Part shown: positions 30,083-44,500 of the stretch, piece by piece
Layout: every line of letters begins with the position of its first letter
Position numbering within the stretch: the first letter of the stretch is position 1
Assembly: GCA_947568835.1 (NCBI GenBank)
Contig: OX387604.1
Coordinates: forward strand, 8,463,860-8,527,859
Length of the DNA stretch: 64,000 bases
Direction: 5' to 3'
Source of the DNA: Protonemura montana
Lineage: Eukaryota; Arthropoda; Insecta; Plecoptera; Nemouridae
Program-made: the position numbers and the translations under genes
The notes under the pieces: model-generated
Told to the model about the DNA's origin: nothing
The model's input: only the letters and a program-made list of their open reading frames with translations
Databases searched by the model: none

Positions 30083-33000
30083 ATGTTCGGAATAAAGTTC
30101 CGAACATGGATGGAATCGCACATAGTGCGGCCACGGAAAAAACAGCGACCGAAAGACGGCGGAACTCCTGGAAAGGGCAAGTCTGGGAAGGCCCCCGAAA
30201 CCCCCGACTTGCACGAAGGAGGCACGAGCAAGAGCCTTTTGGTCGCCACTAAGGAAAATACCATCAAGGTGTCTATACAATCCAAGCGATATTTACCGCA
30301 TGTGAAGCAAGTGTGACAGTAACAATAACATGTAGCTGATAAGACGAAGTATTCATGTTCTTTCTTTTTTTATTCAGGCTCTGCGATGCGACACAAGCAG
30401 CTTCGCGGACGCGAACGCGAATGGCAAATGCGCTACTATAGAAGCGATTGCCCTCTCGACCCCAAATCATCATGGCTATATTGGGACATCAAACAACCTC
30501 TCTTCCCCCGAGTCTGCCTATTCGACAGGCTACTCGACCGATGGCACATCACCGGGAGCAGGGGCTCCATTCCCTCCACCAGAATACTACATTAATATTC
30601 GCACGGGCACCCACTACTTCCTTCCAAATTCAACAAACGCTCGCTCCACACCGTCCACATTCAGGCCCACAAATCTTCAAATGATGCCATCTCCCTTAAA
30701 ATCGTCTACCTGTGGGCAAACACAAGCCAGCGAGCAACGCAAGGACTTGCACGTGGTTCTAGCGCCCAAGAATACCGAGCGTGCCGCTGCTTTCAGTTCT
30801 GGCCAATGCAATGTTACAAATGGAGGCACTTACAACCAAAATCTGAAGAAGCCATTCGCATACGCAATTCCAACGCAGGTAAGCCTTCCTAGGAAGGTAC
30901 TTGGTTTGTCAATATTTTGCATCTATGCGGAGTAGAGTACAGAGTATTGATGGTTGTCTGTTGTCTAGATCGTGGGTGAGGTTGTTACTCGTGGCGGTCA
31001 CCGGTCGCATCGACGCACCGAGTCGTGCGACGAGAGCCGCCGATTCCCCTGCTACAGCACCGGCGCGGGAATCGACGCCCCGACGCTGCCGTCACCACGG
31101 GCCTCGCCACTACCCCATCTCAGCACAACTTACACGGCGACGTCCCCACGTCAACGGACCCGCATTCGCACCAACCCGTGGCTATCGTCCACTGTCTTGA
31201 ACGCTTGCGTGTCAGGGACTCACAGCCCAACTCCAAGTAGCTTCAAGAACAGCCACTCTGCGACCGAGTCGAACACGAGTTCTAGTTCGGGCTTCAAGAA
31301 AGAGACTGCCGAGTCTTCTTCTTCGCATGGAAGCAGCTGTGACAAAAAGTCTCCTAGGCGTCGGTTTTTCGGAGGTGCGGGGACGGGCACCGGGGTGGGG
31401 GCTGGGGCAAAGGAAGACAGGGTTAGCGTCTGCTCTTCCACCTCGTCCGGGGGCGAAGGCGCCGGCAGCGATGTTACCGATGACGATCTCACGCTCAATG
31501 AAATGATGGGCAAATTCGATGAAAGTTATATTTACGAGAAGGAGACCGATATATTGAGTGACAGTGATCCAACAGATTGTGACGAGACGGATTTCGAGGC
31601 TCAGGAAGGTGGGGACGAACGTGACACTCAGGACGAAGACGAACTGGATTTTATTGATAACGGTTCGCTCGTGGAGTTATCGTTTGATACCGACAACAAC
31701 GGCTCACCGAAGCTGCTCAACAAGGGCCATTGTACCTACCACGATTCTGTCAAGAAAGCGCGTTTCCGCGACTCGGTGTACCGGCGTGCCAATAGTCGAT
31801 CGAAAGAGGAGAGCGCCAGCCCGGTATTGAAGCGAGCCAGTGGCACCAAGGAGCAGTTCCCGCTTAGGAGGAGTGCTAAATACCGCAAACACGAAACCAA
31901 TAAACCTGTCGGAAGCCACCCCACGAACACGAGCACTTCTCGAGGGGCAGCCGAAAAGAAAAGGGCAAGGAATGTAGTACACAAGAGTGCGCGAGAGAGA
32001 AACTTACAATCTAGGATTAGGACCGACGACGGTTTATTTGGTGTTTCTGAAAGGGACTATTTCTACGAGAAGGAAAGTGCAGGAGGCGCACTGAATTTCA
32101 ATCGCATCTTGAAGCAGAAAATGATGTTTCGCGAAAACCTGGGTGGCACTCGCAGTGCGGGAAGCACCCCAATTGCCGCCAGGAGAAGAGCGTTCAATAA
32201 CGAAGTGTACTCGCCAAAGAAAACGCTGCGCTCGTGCTCGAACGCGAGATTCGAAACGATATTCGACGACGAACTAGAAACGATGTCTTTGGTCAACTCG
32301 AGCTCGCAAAAGAGGAGATCAAACTCGGTTAGCGTCGAAAAGGGCTGCAGAATCGAAACCAATCATTCTTCGAACAAATATTTAACAGGGTATTCCTCAG
32401 AGTTGGCGCTCATAGAAGCTGACCATGAGGCCGATTTAAAATATAAGCAACTTATTCTGGAAGCCGAAAACATTCTCACTACAATAAAAGACAAAACTCC
32501 TCCGATCCCACACAGGCTCATTCCTAAACCGAACATTTTTTCACGCAAACCTGATTTGGAGAGTTCGTTTATAAGGCCGCCGAAAAGCGCCTTTGAGCGA
32601 CAGGAGTTGCCAATGCCTGTGCGTGTTGAGAGTGACAGTGTCGACACAGACGTGTTGACGGCCAAGTGCAGACTCTCCCCTTCGTCCTCGCCCCTTGGTC
32701 CCGGGCGACGCATTCGCGTACGCGTCACCCCTGGAGCAAATACCTTAGCAGCGAGCGCTGCAGAACGCCGCGACGACGCCAGATCGGATAGCGATGGCTC
32801 TCTCACCCCTCACCAAGAGGATGCCGACGAGCGCACGAGGACGCCGATGCGGTCCCCGACGCATCGAACTCGTGGGCCACTCGAAGTAAACGTACGAGTC
32901 GAGACCAAGAAGTATTCCGCGCATGGTTGCGAGCTAAGGGCAGTGGGGGTTGTGCGAAATCTACAAGACGAAACGAACGACGTGAAATCACCTCTATTAA

Positions 33001-33986
33001 ATAGGAAAAACTGCAGTCAGCATGTGAGTGCTCGAGAGAAAGATAAATCACCAGTGAATGCAGCAACTAATCGCAGTGGATTCTTTCGAGAGAGTGCATA
33101 CAATCAAGCAACTTATCACGTTGATAAGGTGTCCGAATATCGGAAGAAGCTAAGTGGAACACTCGGATCCCCGTTGATGGAAAAGAGACTGAAGGAAATA
33201 ATGACCAAAGAAAATTGTGGAAATATGTCACCTAAAGCTACCCATAAAACAACATGTGCATTAGAAAGAACTACTATCAAAGAGAGTGATGACGACAAAT
33301 TACTTAGACTGAAAATGGTGAAGTCTCCAACACTAGTCAGCATTCCTCGACCACCTCTTGTTGCATTTCGGTCTGTAGATCTTGGGAACGACATGGACGG
33401 TTCGAGTTATTGCCCTCAAAGTGAACCTGTAAAGAGGAAAGTGTATACATGCTCAGCCTCTTTCGACCGTTTGCAAAAGTCTCTGGGTGAAAAAGGACAG
33501 CTAGGAAACCCTGTACGCCAGCCAGATCTTGCCCAAGGTTTGAAACTCAATCAATGTAATCATAGTGGTGAAGTACTTATCATATCAGAGCTGAATAGTG
33601 AATATTTCCTGGCCATGTGCTGAACCTTTAAACTGCTCAGTAGATGTCTGTTTGAGTCTATGTCATCTGATTATTTGAAAGATTAAGGCAATCTCATCTA
33701 AATTGATCATTAAATATGCCTTTCTTCTGCAGCAGGGGACAACAGAAACAGCTTACGAGAAGAGCTGGAGCGTTTGCGAGAAAGAGATGAACATGATGCA
33801 AAGAAATCATCGAGTCCAGGACATCACAATCAACATAAGCTGTCCATTATCAGACGCCAACTGCTGGTGAACACAATCGAAGGTCTTAAACGCAGCTTAG
33901 AAGATCAATCCGCCAAGTTGCATGCCGCTTATGGTGCAAGTAATGTACAAGAAAAAAATGTCAGGCTTGGATCACCCTTAATTTAA
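30083..33986 (+). CDS. Unrecognised Ser-rich, largely disordered protein, about 1178 residues
   Basis: Four coding exons: 30083-30268, 30378-30878, 30969-33567, 33736-33986. Phases agree (0, 0, 1). The first exon extends upstream to an acceptor at 29962, so the gene has a spliced leader exon. The last donor is uncertain; 33568 fits, and one at about 33536 would too. Most of the protein is low complexity. Visible segments are a basic N-terminus (VRPRKKQRPK), a tract SPESAYSTGYSTDGTSPG followed by EYYINIRTGTHYF, an acidic stretch (about residues 400-460) rich in Asp/Glu, a probable helix around KYKQLILEAENILTTIK, basic Ser-rich linkers, and a C-terminal helical or coiled-coil segment (SLREELERLRERDEHD, then LLVNTIEGLKRSLEDQSAKL). 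The ordered tracts look like conserved interaction motifs. No enzyme domain is visible. A scaffold or regulatory role is only a guess. Confidence 0.8.
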
Positions 33987-36475
33987 AACATGGTTAGTTT
34001 GGTTCGACATGGAGTGGGTCCTGCTAGTGTTTGAGAAGTTGTGGTATACATTATAACTCTACATGTTTTTAAACATGACCACAAGAGTTTTCTCCCAGTT
34101 TTTTGACATCAGTACAGTGTAAAGAAAATTTCAGAATCTCTACTTCCTTTTTTAGAATGAATATATTTTCCAGTAGTCTTATTACAGAACTAGATTTCAA
34201 TATTCTTATAAGTTATGTTTTAGAATTGTTAAAGATGTTTTCATATTAATATTCTTTGATGTCTCCATTAATCTAGATTCCAGAAGTGCAGTGGTAGCAT
34301 AGAAAATATAGAGTAGAATAAAATGAGTATTCATGGATTTAGTTAGAAAATCTGAAAGCGATATACAATATTATCATTATATTACACCTATTTGTAGATT
34401 TAGTGATATCAAGTCTACTACCAGCCCAAATTATCTGTAGGTGAAGTATTGATCATAAATTGAATCCATCAAAATTCTTTGTTGTCCTCTAAATAAAATG
34501 ATGAACCGGCCAAAACATTCATGGCATCTCATCCAATGGCATATATTGCCCAAACAAGCTGATTATATGGAGCTAATTTACTATACTAGAAGTTTTATAA
34601 ACTGATTTTGGTATAGAAAAATATGTTAATGATATAATTACCTTATAAAATTAAAATTTACCAGAAATTATCTCTGATTTCAGGCCGTAAATTAATTATA
34701 ACAGAGGATTGTTGAGTGTATAGTAAGTGTAGAGTAGTTGTACCTATTCTCCAGCTATAGACACTCATTAATACCATATAAACGTAGCAACTTGAAATGG
34801 TATAACCACATTAGCTGTAGTTTCAAGTAGTCAGAAAATTATACAGAATAATCTTGTAGTATTATTCTGTTGCAAATTTTGTTTACCTTCACAAATAGGT
34901 TGTTCATCTTGCGATTAGTAATACACTCTTTCTACTTAGAATGAAAAGTTTAATTTGATGGTTACTTTCCGCTTCAGTTAAAATGCTCCTTTAAAAAAAA
35001 ATAAAGGGCAGAAAATGGTATGGAAAATGGGCGATCTTGCGATTTACAGGAACAAATGAGACAAATTGAAGCAAAACTTTGTTGCCCAGTAGTATTGCTG
35101 GTATTGCAAGTTTTTTTTGCAGCTAAAAATAGTTTCTGCCAAAGAGGGAAATTATTTAAAAGCTACTTTGATAATTTCCATTTATATTTTGCCATCATTT
35201 TAAATTGGAGACTTGTCCAGCAAAACACGGTATTTTTACACAATTATGACTGCAAACAAATTTTTGTGAAATGTATGCTCTATTTATTCTTTAAACATTC
35301 AGAAAAGTACAAGTACATGTTTCATATTTTAGTCCAAAACTGTGATTGACACTAATTTTTTTATTGAGAACATGTGCATTTAGAAAATGATTGTGCTAAT
35401 TTTAAATTAAAAAATGTATATTACATATTTGTTGTAAATGGCTGTAAACTCTGCCAGAGTTGATGTGAGCAACAGAAATTTCAGAACGTTTTATTTGATG
35501 CATTTGTACCTGTGGTGCAGTGAAAGACTTAAAAGGAAGCTCAACACAGAGACACTGCAAAGGGGTTAGGAAACTTGACGTAGTTTTGTAAATATCACGC
35601 CATCATAATTGTCATGTTCCTAAACGATCAATGTTATTTGGAGAGCATTGCTTTTACTAATATTTCCTTTTAGACCTACTCGAATTAGGAAATCAATTCT
35701 TCCTATTCATATCACCTTGTGGGTGAACCAGAAAATAAAATGTGAGAAGGGGGGTACTTTTTTTAAAGAAATGTGGAGTGAGGACACATTTTAGCAGCAA
35801 GTGGTACCTTCATTGATACATTTTTGTTTTGTATGAGATGAGGAGACATCAAGCATGCAAATGAGATTATAAGTGTTAAAAGCGTTCCCATGCACATTAT
35901 TTTTTTAAGGTACTTTGGAGATATTCTGGCACTTTCTTCAAACATCTTTATTTATTCTGGTGATGCTGTAATGTTTCATTTTTAACAAGTTCTGTTTGGC
36001 TGTGAATGGATATTTTGTTTCAATTCCATGGTTAATTGATGTTTTGCCATTGAAACTTATTTTAATTGCCTAGTATTTGTATCATTCAGTAAATAATATA
36101 ATTGGAGTTCCATAAATATAGAAGATTCTGGGGTGCAATGAGAGTTAAAACACATAACTACACACCTGCCGTCCTTTAACGTTGGATATACTTCATCAAA
36201 TTACACCTGCGTGTTGGAGGCTTTTTGTTGTGATTCTAAATTATGTTCAAACTTCAAAGAAAGGTGTGATACTGATACTTATTAGTTAGAGGTATAACAG
36301 AGCAGGTGAGACCGAAGGTTACCACCAAAGGTAAAATATACAACAATAATAATAATAATAATATTATTATAGTGTCTGCGCGTTAACCTTTCGTGATACC
36401 AGGAAACAGTGATTGGAATTTTGTGTTTATACTGATACAGAACTGTATCTATTGTTGAGAGTTGAGGCAAATAAA
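33987..36475 (+). other. Probable long 3' untranslated region, no gene seen
   Basis: AT-rich DNA after the stop of the unrecognised gene. Several poly(A) signals occur, for example AATAAA at 34317-34322 and at 36470-36475, so the true 3' end is unclear. A 28-base AAT microsatellite lies at 36343-36370. Short open frames here have no motif or splice support. Confidence 0.45.
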
Positions 36476-36939
36476 CGCAACATTTTATTGCATTCTGTTA
36501 ATTTCTTTCCCTACAAGTCCTTCCAAACTGATGCCAGGTTGACTGTAAAAAAAAAGTGTGCATTTAAAAAATGACTTAGCTATAAAAAATATTTATTTTT
36601 TGTTATCACAACCTAAAAAACGGTTGATATTAAAAGTAGCCTAGGCATTTTATTTGAGTCATGGTCATGGTCAATAGTCATTATTTTAGTCATGATTTTA
36701 GGCATTTGTAATATAATGTATTTTTATTTTATCATTTGATCATGTACATTATTTATATTAATATATTATTAAATTATGTACTTAATATTAATGATAATAA
36801 TAATAATGTAGATTAATGCGGTAACTCTGGACTGTGTTTACCTGGTCTGAACAACCACGCTGCCCAACTCATTATTTTCTTGCCCATGACATAATTGCTC
36901 AAAATTTGAAATGGTGCGCACTTTTTGTATTCTTACGTA

Positions 36940-37118
36940 GTGCGCAGTCGAATGGTCGAATGTGCACACCATTTTGTTCCCTCCGAACTTTTGCTTCGTG
37001 CTTCGTGAGGGAGGTTGGTCCTGTGCATGGTGCAAAGAAAAGATTGATTATTAGTGTTGCGGGCCATTTTCCATTAGTCTGCGTTGAGGGAGATTTATCA
37101 TTTCTTTGTTTGATCCGT
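36940..37118 (+). other. Candidate non-coding first exon of Tdrd7
   Basis: The coding start of Tdrd7 sits 5 bases after a splice acceptor (38525), so an upstream leader exon is required. This patch is less AT-rich than its flanks and ends in a strong donor, CCGT|GTAAGT at 37118/37119. The 5' end is only approximate. Confidence 0.4.
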
Positions 37119-37962
37119 GTAAGTAACTCATGCTATTAGATGTTTTTACTTTAGGAGCATTCAGTAATACTTAACAATTTGATTCCACATAATTGGCATG
37201 GTGGCTTCGGCCGCCATTGCTGACAACATGCAGTAGTTGTAGCTTTGTAGGTACGTGCTTTGTAGGGTGTGAAAGTACATGCTATTGAGCATATATTTTT
37301 TACAATCTAAGCCTGTAAATTTGAAATTTGTAGGACATACTGTGCCACTTTATTACATTCTATTCCTAATTTACCTCCTTTGTGCCTTGCCAGGAGGCAT
37401 GCTTTTGAGAACTTGTTCTGAGTGAGCGTAAATACTGTCTCACATTACCAATCCAATCCACTCTTACTGTTAAGTCTCATCGGGCCAATTATTTGCCATC
37501 AGTTCAGCAAGTTAGTTATCAGTTCAAATTACTTAAAGCGAACTTCCACCTAGTTACTGGAGTACCTACAAAATTGGTATGTACCTACCCTAACCTAAAA
37601 TTCAAAGAATACCGTGCACAGGTTATAGCTATGGTTATAGTACTAGGCTTTGAAAGGTAATAATAGCTGGATTGAATGTAGCTTTTTGCAAGTTTGACAT
37701 GGGACAGCATTCAAATAATGTACGATGGCTTCCGAAGATTTACGTGTTAATTTAATATTCTTGGATATCTGGGATTTATAAGGCAAATTCATAGCTAAAG
37801 CATTCAGTGTTTGAGGTTAGGTGTCTTTGTTGACAAAGACGGCCATTCTTTCTGGAAATCTCTAGAAAAAGTAAATGTTGTATGTTAAATATATACATAT
37901 ATATATATTATTTACTATTAATATTTTAATAATATTATTAATATTGTTAGTATTTATTATTA

Positions 37963-38398
37963 CCGAACGGTTTGGCGTGTTGGAAACACCGGTTCTCGTT
38001 AGATCACCGAAGTTAAGCAACACTGCGCTGAGTCAGGTATTGAATGGGTGACCATTATACACATGACCAGTTCTGTTCGGGAGAGAGGTTGGAGGGATTA
38101 AAGTTAGTACAGCAACTTCATTCGCCTTGCTTATCAACCTCTCGACAGCATAGATTTGTGGAGGAATCCTGCTGTTCGAGTTGTACCGTCCTTCGGAAGG
38201 GACGTGAAGCCGGTGGCCCTTGGTGCTCTTCGACAGGAGTAGGCTACGTGCCGGCACCGGGTTTCCCCTCCTCCCTTCTAGGCTAAGTTAGGTTCATCAT
38301 CATCCTCATCATCATCATCATCCACTCATTCACCGACGCCATTAGACCAGTGCCGCAGGGCCAGTTGTCAAAACAGTGCGTCGCTAAACACCACAAAT
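37963..38398 (+). repeat. 5S-derived SINE, near full length
   Basis: This is in the first intron of Tdrd7, about 130 bases before the coding exon. It starts CCGAACGGTTTGG. The block GTTCTCGT...ATCACCGAAGTTAAGCAAC...TGAATGGGTGACC matches the internal control region of 5S rRNA. It also has a GATGATG-like microsatellite, the CACCGACGCCATTAGACCAG block and a CACCACAAAT tail. It sits within an AT-rich target, which hides any target duplication. Confidence 0.92.
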
Positions 38399-38530
38399 AA
38401 TAATAATTATTAGATATTATTATACATACAATAAACCTACATGAAACCGATATTTACAGTTAGGCAGAGTGTGGAGTATGTGCTCATTCCTCGGTAGTTC
38501 ACTTACTCCGCCTTATTAATTTCAGAGATC

Positions 38531-41500
38531 ATGGCTGATGAAAATCTGGTGGAGAATCCTGATCCAGATAAACGTGGGTCCGAGCGGGTCGTAGCAGGTC
38601 TGGTTAGAGCGTGCCTTTTGTCTGTGAATGGAGAAATCACCCCCCACAATCTCGATAGAGACTTTAAAACAATGGTTGGGTATCACATACCATTCCAACG
38701 ATTTGGGTTCAAAAACCTAGATGCATACTTTGAGGCATTGCCGGACATAAACACAAAGCGTGCCCCCAATGGGGGGTTGATTTTAACTGCCGCAAAAACG
38801 GAGACCACTGGGCATATCTACAATATGATTGCACATCAACGTCCAAGAAGTGCTCGCAAGGGGGTAAGTGTTACACAACTTCATTGTTTGCCTTAGAATA
38901 AAGGAGATCACATTTGATTTTATATTGTGTCGAAAACACCAATCAATTAAATAACCCGTGTAAAAATGTGTTGGCCAGTGTATTGCATATTTACTTTTAA
39001 TGGTACAAAAATAGGGGTAATATATAAAAATAATTAATGAGTGGAACAAAATCTTTGATATCACTTACTCCAGAAAAAATTGTTTGGATGGTTTTTGTTT
39101 TTTCACATTCTTGTTCGTGCTCTAGGCATCGAACGCTTGCTCTGGGTTTGCACGAAATTTGCAGAGCATATTTTTGTGTTCACAACTCAGACCCCCTGCA
39201 TATTCCAGCAAAACAGGTCAAAAAGCTTTGAAACTATTAAAAATTTACAAAAAAAACAGCTTTTGTATGACTGTTTTAAAGTTGTTCTGCCAAAAGTGTT
39301 GGATATTTTTTCGCCAAACCACGTAAAGATGTGAAATACCTGAAAATTAAATAGTTAGCCGGAATTTATTTTTCTTGGTTTATTCACAAGTTTTGGCTTA
39401 ATTTTGGCAGTTTTGCTTTGATCTATACAATTGATCGGCATCACATTTTACCATCCCAAAATATCGCTATGCTCATCTTGTAACCCTCATCTTATAACGC
39501 AACTCAGATCGTGTTCAATTAGTAGTACAGATTCTGCCCCTGCAATTCTTAATGGGTTTATTAAAGACATTAATAAAAGGTTTTGGTGTTAATTTTAATA
39601 ATTTTTTTCCACAGGCGAAAAATGTAGAAAACTTTGACGAAGGCAATATTTGGTTTAATCAACATCCAGCGTCTACAGAAACCAAAGAGTACTCAACAAC
39701 TGTCAAGAGTCCTGCTTTTGAAGCCAATCCTCAGTCTGACAAGGGTGCATGTGCATTCTCCACGTCCTTCCGACGTCCGATATCTTTCCCACCCTATAAT
39801 CCGCCTCCAGGCATTGGCACGAAAGCGGACCACCCAGTCCACCCGGTCATCAATACAAATCCCAACTACAAAGGGAAGAAATTTGATCCCAACTATAGAT
39901 TTCGCTTGAAGGTAGGTTTTTCTGAAATAAGACCAGATTGTCGCCTGTAATTCAGAATGTCCCAACCATGCTGAAAAAAAAACCCCGTGTGTCTCAAAAT
40001 TTCTTCTTTAGTAGCTGCACAGATATTTAATTTGCCTGGTTTATCTTGATTCTGGGATGTCGCATCTGTAACCTTAATTACTGTTTATATCTGGCGCAAG
40101 ACATTTATATAAATAATACATGATAGGCTTTTAAATGACAGCGTCTAGTGCACTTGAGACTACTTGATTGCCATGCACTTGCTCTGTTTCCAAGCCATCA
40201 TAGAACTTGTTAAGTATTTCCCTGACCTAAGTAAGAAATTCAACAATTTACCATAAACAAATTTTCCAAACATATTGATAGGTTGTAAGAACTCAAATGC
40301 CACTACAGTATGGTCATAATACCAGAGAATGACACTTTTTACTTTTCTTTCCCCTGGGATTTCTTCTCCCACCATGCAGCAGAAGGGATAGTATACAGGG
40401 TAAGATAAGCAATGTATATTAATTGTAATATATTAATATATAATAATTCTTATATATTAATTGTTACATCAAGTAAACATGAGTCTAAAAACAATCATAA
40501 GCAATGTATGTTTCTGATCTTAGTGCTTTAGTGTCTGGTTGTACTAGAATTTTTGTACTTTCAGCGATGTCTTGGCTTAAAAACCAACTAGCCAAAATAT
40601 TTTTAATCTATCCAAAGACAAATGCAGAAAGATTTGTAGCAAATCTGTTTCCAGAAAATACAGTTTTGACGTACGCATTCTAAATTTCACACATTTAATA
40701 AAGTATGTACTCAGGTAACACAATGCTCAGCTTTACTTTACACGCATCCCCACAATTATTTATAGAATCATCACATTAAAAATAATAAATCACTCGAGTC
40801 ATTCCTCCAGGAAATTTTCAACCAACATCACCGGGTTGTAATCAGCTGTCACTCTTACGATAGCACTTAAAAAATTAAGGCACACAATGCATCCAATAAT
40901 AGTCACCACACAGTTCCAGCCATTGGCACATGTTTCACACTAGACCTGTGACGGACCTAATGTCATACTCATAAGATAAGTGCATTCAAAATAATCTCAG
41001 CTGTGATTTTGAGAGCGATTCTGACAATTTACATCATATTTGTTTTTGCAAACATAAATCTTAAAATTGCTTGATGCTTCTATGTATCTGTCGCACACTA
41101 GTGGTTCAAGTTTTTTTATTGCTGTGGTTCTAATCCCCATCTTAACATTCTAATTTGATGTCTTATTATTTCTCTAGTTTTATATTTTTTATTTTATTTG
41201 AGTAATAAATCACTGCGAGGGGGCACTTAAGGCATCAAAGACCAAGTTCAATATCTTGCCTGCTGATTGTTTGCACCATGTCTCTACATTCTTATCAGTA
41301 CTGATTACAGGGCCCTACTGCTGCATAGTGAGAGAATAAATGAGAATAGAAACATTGCTAAAATAGGTCTTTCTCTGGTTAGACAATGTATGCTGTTTTT
41401 CTTTAATGTTGATGTATTTATGAATCTGGTTGAGAACATGAGAGTTTTGTAAATGGGTCATTCCATGTGTAATCACTCACTTTTAATTAAATTTCACTTT

Positions 41501-44500
41501 GACCGACCCAGATTTTGATGAAAATTGGTATACTTGTTAAGTTTGTTGACTTAGGGGCTATTTTTTTTTTTTTTTTTTTTTGGTCCAACCGTTCGGATAT
41601 TACAAGGGGGGGAAGTTGGGGTCATTTTGCCCCCCGGGCGTGTAGTGACCACCCTTTCTACGCAATATCTAGGGTTCTATGGGAGCTACAGAGCTGGGAA
41701 AAAAATCATCTGAAAGGTAATTTCATACCCTACCTGAATATGGAAACAAAAATGACGATATGTTAATACGAATTTAATTGTGATTTTACACATCTGCATT
41801 TTCCAAAATGACCATATCGCTGATGAGTCATTTTTGATTTGCCTGATTTTTTTTCTATATATACAGAACATACATATGATCATGTGTTCCAAAAATCAAG
41901 ATGGGTGTTTTACCACTTTCCAAGAAAAAAAATTTTTTCTATAAAAAAGTGCCTTTTTGCCAGTAGAACAGCATTTTGATCACAATTATTGTGATCAGAG
42001 CACTGGCATATATTTTATATTAAAGTTGATTTTTGTTTGCACAGTTGCATGTTCTTGAAATGTTATTCTCTACAATACAAATCGATTGTTTGCCATATTC
42101 CTGTAAATCATGGATCAAGTTGAAACAGTTCATAGAAGTCAAAAGTTTGTTCATTTCTTGTCTGGACTTGCATCTACAAGAATCTTAAAATGGTATTCCC
42201 TAGAATACAACTATAGATTGTTTGTCATGCTCCTGAATCATGGATCAAGTTGTAACAGGTTACAAGTAAAAAGTTTGGTAATTTCTTGTCTGGACTAAAG
42301 CAATCAGTCTCTGGCCTCATGTTGATGAGGATAGAAGCTAATTTGCTCTCAAGCACCTTTTATTTAGAGATTCATAATGTGCTCAATTGGACTGTTCTTT
42401 GAAGAAGAATGTGGACCCATCGAAGATCTAGCGATTAAAAGCATTGAAAGTTTCAATAGTGACCAGCAGTTATCATTAGCTCTGCGTACTAAGTGTGATA
42501 ATGTGAAGACCGTGTGTCATTTACATGAAAAGAAATTCCTTCGTCTGTATAGCTGTCACCACAAGTTATGCTGCGATCCGTTTCAGGCTCACTGTGGAAT
42601 AGTGAAAGTTAATGGGTTAAGAGAAATTAATGCAGCATCCAGGACGAAATACTTGGAGATTGCCGACCTCATCCCTGGAAAGAAATTATGCTCAACTTGC
42701 CGTAAGCTGCTCTCGCTCAGGCTGAAGGAACTAACAACCGTTTCTGTTCTAACGCCAACTAAATCCACTGAACTTGACCTACCTTTCGTGGACATACCCT
42801 GTGAAGCAGATGCCGTGAATCAGTCTTTAGCTGCATTTGGTGTGTCACCTATTAATACCACCAAACTAAAGGGTAAATCTATGTTTTATTCGAAAAGAAA
42901 GTTCAGCGAAATAACACAAGGTGTAAAGAAGAGATTGGAACTAGTATCTCCCAGTAATGAAGAAATCAGCAAAGAAGATTTGACATCTTCAGAGGAGTGC
43001 AAGGACAGCATCCGTGATGGGTCAGAGATAATAGCACAACTGAAAGAAAAGTTTAAGACGAGTACCAGAAGCGAGAAAATAACAATTTTATCTGTGCTTC
43101 CAAAAAGTTGGAGCATTAAGAGAATAATGCAAGAGTTCAATGCATCTAACCATTTGGTACGTAAAACCAAACAACTAGTAAAGGCCCAAGGGATACTGCC
43201 ATCTGCAAATCAAAAAGCAGGAAAAACTCTTTCCCCTGATTGCATTCAACTGATTGAAGAGTTTTATGAAAATGATGATGTAAGCCGTGTCATGCCGGGT
43301 AAAAAAGATTTTGTCTCGGTTAAAGTGGGTGACAATCGAGTTCACCGCCAGAAGAGACTAGTGTTAAGCAACTTAAGTGAAGTGTATCGCAGCTTCAAAG
43401 ATAAATATCCTGACATCAAGGTTGGATTCTCGAAGTTTGCAGAGCTCAGACCCAAACATTGTGTTCTGGCAGGAGCAGCTGGGACACATTCTGTCTGTGT
43501 CTGTACGATACACCAAAACGTTAAGTTGATGGCTTTGGGAGCAAAGCTGCCTTTGCTTTCAGACGGTACCATCAAATCATACCAACACTGCCTTGCCAGC
43601 CTCATGTGCAACCCCCCGCTTCTCAACTGCTTTGTAGGAAAGTGTGGCAATTGTCCGGGAACCGATGAACTTCGTGAATGGCTAGAAATCTCATTCAGTG
43701 AAAATTTCATAGACTCTGTGACTTATAAACAGTGGCTGTCAACAGACAGATGTACCCTAGAGACAATTACGAAACCTACAGATGAGTTTGTTGACTGTTT
43801 TATTGAAAAATGCATTTTATTAAGAAATCATGATTTTATTGCACGGCAGCAAGCGGCATTCATGCAGGAGAAGAAAGCCAACCTTAAACCAGGGGAAGTT
43901 TTAGTAGTGGGCGACTTCGCTGAGAATTATTCTTTTGTGCTCCAGGATGCTGCACAAGGTTACCATTGGAATAACAGCCAATGCACCCTTCACCCATTTG
44001 TGTGTTACTTTAAGCCTGAAGATCGAGACATACAACATTTAAGTTACGTTGTCATTTCTGACTCGCTAACTCATGACACCGTTACTGTGCACACTTTCCA
44101 AAAGCACCTGATAAGACACCTGAAACAAAACATTTCGGATGTATCCCATTTAATTTACTTTTCTGATGGAGCGGCAGCCCAATATAAGAATAAGAAGAAT
44201 TTTTCCAACTTGTGCCATCATGAAGTTGACTTCGAACTAACTGCTGAGTGGCATTTTTTTGCCACATCCCACGGTAAAGGACCATGCGATGGAGTTGGTG
44301 GGACTGTAAAACGAAATGCAGCACGGGCAAGTTTACAGAAACCATATGCCGACCAAATAATGACGCCGATAGACTTTTACCGGTGGGCAACAGAAAATGT
44401 GTGGACTGTAAATTTTGTGTTTGTAGCCAATGAAGAGATTACAGCAAATGGCATCAAACTTAAAGAACGATTCAAAGAATTAAAAACTATCGTAGGCACA

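Noticed and set aside
37963..38120. 5S rRNA gene
   Set aside because: Only the internal promoter region resembles 5S. The rest is a different body with a SINE tail, and another copy has target-site duplications.
38044..38286. 80-codon open frame upstream of Tdrd7
   Set aside because: It is SINE sequence read in one frame.
41686..41892. A 68-codon frame beginning MEHMIICMFC, found four times (also 45138-45344, 50392-50598, 53844-54050)
   Set aside because: It recurs only because it lies in the terminal repeats of the two transposons; there is no sign of a separate gene.
42886..43170. Open frames antisense to the transposase
   Set aside because: They mirror the coding frame, occur identically in both copies, and show no domain.
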